Assembly (NCBI GenBank): GCA_947579605.1
Contig: OX388319.1
Location: forward strand, 19,047,447-19,111,446
Length of the DNA: 64,000 nt
Source: Athripsodes cinereus
Lineage: Eukaryota > Arthropoda > Insecta > Trichoptera > Leptoceridae
Direction: 5' to 3'
Shown here: piece by piece, positions 62,231 to 64,000 of the stretch
How positions within the stretch are numbered: position 1 is the stretch's first letter
How the letters are laid out: every line of letters starts with the position of its first letter
Notes under the pieces: generated by a model
Database searches by the model: none
What the model was told of the DNA's origin: nothing
What the model saw: the letters and a program-made list of their open reading frames with translations, nothing else
Made by a program: the position numbers and the translations under genes

Positions 62231-64000
62231 TTTATTTATTTATTTATTTAAACATACACGGCAACAAGCCTTTTACATGTTAACAAAATACATATGTAGT
62301 AGACACAACAATGACATAACAATATATTAAATAATTTATAGTGGCGAAGATCAAACAGTAATCAGGGAATACTATAATAACAATTGAAATAATAAACAAA
62401 AGAAATAAAATAAAAAAAATATCATTATAAAATCAATAGATACATTATAAATTTTAAAATTATTCACTAAATCAAAATGAAAGAAGTCAATAACCACATA
62501 ACAATAATAATTTTATAATATGATAATAATAATAAAATAATAATAATAATAATAGATAAAAACAATAATAATAATTAAAGGAATTCAAATTTGAATTACA
62601 AATTAAAACAAATTCGTGAATAATAATACAATAATCAATTTAAAATATAAAATATACCTTTGTATAATAATATTAAAAAATAAATATAATCAATATACAA
62701 TAAATGGGATAACTGTTAATAAAAATAAATAGAATAATGAATATAATAATAATAGATATAATGTCAATAATATAATAATAATAGATAATATGTCAATAAA
62801 TAAAATGTATATAAAATGTCAAAACAAAAACTTAACGAGAATGAAATGCACGAAACAATTTAATAGTCCAAAAGTGTCACGACTGCCCAATGTCATTCAA
62901 CATTTGTAAAAAATGTATTACGTCAGCCTTATACTTGTGAAAACTGTCGGCAAATATGTCTGTAAAATTTCCCACCATATTCCCCAGTCTGTGCAATCTA
63001 GGTATCGGAGAATGATAAATATAGTTGGTGCGAGCTTTACACTCATTAAACGTTACACATTGTCTGGTTGTTCTGGTGGGAATATTAAAATGTACTAGTT
63101 CTAACAATTCTGGAGAATCAATGGAGCCATTTAATAGTTTATGAAGAAAAGAAAGATCGAAAACCTTTCTACGATCCACCAAACTAGGCAGTCTTAGCTG
63201 TGTCATTAAATTAAAATAATCAATTCTGTCGGCTGGAATCCCCATTTTATAATTAATTAGTCTCAAAAATTTTCTATGTACCCTTTCAATACAGTCAATG
63301 TGAATATTATAATTGGGAGACCAAATCACAGAATTGTATTCGAGTATCGGACTAACAAGGGATACAAATAATATTCTATAAGAGTCAATCTTATGTATGT
63401 AGGTCAACTGCCAGTCTAAAAATGAAACCTAAAACTTTCATAGCTCTGCCAACAATTTCCTCTATGTACAAATTAAAAGTCAGATCATCGGAAAAGGTGA
63501 TTCCCAGATCCTTTAAGTTAGAAACACAAACAAGAATAACATTGTCAATTGAATAATTGTAGACGATCTGGGATCTGGCTTTATGAAATCTGACGACTTG
63601 ACATTTTGCTGTATTTAAGTTAAGTTGGTTTTTCGTACACCAGTCATTTAAGAGCGCTAAATTATTCTGAATTGCTATACAATCGTTATTATCTCTAACA
63701 GATTTATACAATTTTAAGTCGTCAGCAAACAAAAGAACCTCAACATTCTCGAAGATCTGTACTATGTCATTAACGAATAAATTAAATAAAATTGGTCCTA
63801 AGTGCGATCCTTGCGGCACTCCGCTAAAAGCATAAATTGGTTCAGACGTACAATCACCCATTTTAACTCTAAGAGTTCTATCTTTCAGATAGCTCTCTAA
63901 CCAATGAAGAAAGATGCCACCGACTCCATAACCACGTAACTTCCGAAGCAATATATCATGTGATACTTTGTCAAAGGCTTTCGAGAAGTCAGTGTATACA
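62231..64000 (-). mobile_element. LINE J (jockey/CR1-group), RT to 3' end, continues off the window
   Basis: The minus frame is open from the window edge: VYTDFSKAFDKVSHDILLRK (RT motif A, with the first catalytic Asp), GVPQGSHLGPILFNLFVND (motif B), VLLFADDLKLYKSV (FADD box, motif C) and LNTAKCQVVRF. A frame break at about 63400 leads to IDSYRILFVSLVSPILEYNS, HRKFLRLINYKMGI, FDLSFLHKLLNG, and a stop at about 62877. The break lies at a duplicated ACAT. A long A/T-rich 3' UTR follows, ending in GGC-TTGTT-GCC and (AAAT)n at 62231-62252. LILEYNSVIWSP-like text and FADD are typical of jockey-group elements. The 5' half lies outside. Confidence 0.85.

Noticed and set aside
1..64000. CRISPR arrays, prokaryotic operons, ribosome binding sites
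   Set aside because: None present. All repeats are interspersed eukaryotic mobile elements and the tandem ones lack spacer structure.

Overview
The window looks like about 64 kb of AT-rich, non-coding nuclear DNA from an insect, most likely a moth or butterfly. That placement is an inference. It rests on the strong A/T bias, the variety of 5'-truncated non-LTR retrotransposons (LINEs), the tRNA-derived SINEs and MITEs, and dispersed repeats beginning ACTAGCTGACCCGGC, which I recognise from lepidopteran genomes. I find no intact host protein-coding gene and no rRNA or functional tRNA gene. Nearly every open frame longer than 60 codons that can be interpreted is a piece of a mobile element. Two short splice-bounded candidate exons (291-340 and 61922-61953) are the only hints that the window may lie in introns of a host gene.

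LINE layer. At least ten LINE lineages are present, nearly all 3' ends with decayed frames. For cross-reference they carry working letters: A/A' (C-terminus with SAYPT), B (C-terminus CSREER, GATGAT tail), C (AEDRSRW), D (FAEVIAN), R (GLEWPEV), J (jockey-like, running off the right edge), an RTE copy, CR1/L2-like copies, an R1-like copy, an RNase H-bearing copy, and one with an RPD-type endonuclease end.

SINE layer. S1 is an approximately 265 bp element with about 20 copies. Its 3' end matches that of LINE A, so LINE A is its likely driver. T is a tRNA-headed SINE; a second tRNA-like SINE lies at 47.8 kb. S1 is nested in T at 17160-17424 with a 12 bp target duplication, and an uninterrupted T copy lies at 43.3 kb.

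DNA transposon layer. Five elements have both ends and target duplications visible: 8410-10685 (hAT-type, 8 bp), 16629-16987 (8 bp), 38772-41484 (8 bp, carrying a broken gene of an arthropod protein family that I know only as uncharacterised), 55687-56167 (hAT-type) and 57942-58135 (hAT MITE). The last sits inside a pogo-like element with TA ends (57598-59837) and splits its transposase remnant. A 258 bp palindromic TA-flanked MITE is present twice (5.5 and 45.9 kb).

Ribozyme-like layer. Foldback or tandem repeats at 8.0, 18.4, 30.2, 52.4 and 61.0 kb, and single copies at 5.9, 11.6, 12.8, 14.0 and 19.2 kb, share one small architecture. It consists of a CUGANGA-like core, a short hairpin, GAA, a short self-complementary stem of the form A...U, and then C or U. 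This is the layout of a minimal hammerhead ribozyme, as known from Penelope-like retroelements and retrozymes. The terminal repeats of several Penelope-like families are the simplest explanation. Along with the 38.8-41.5 kb transposon, these are the most interesting contents.
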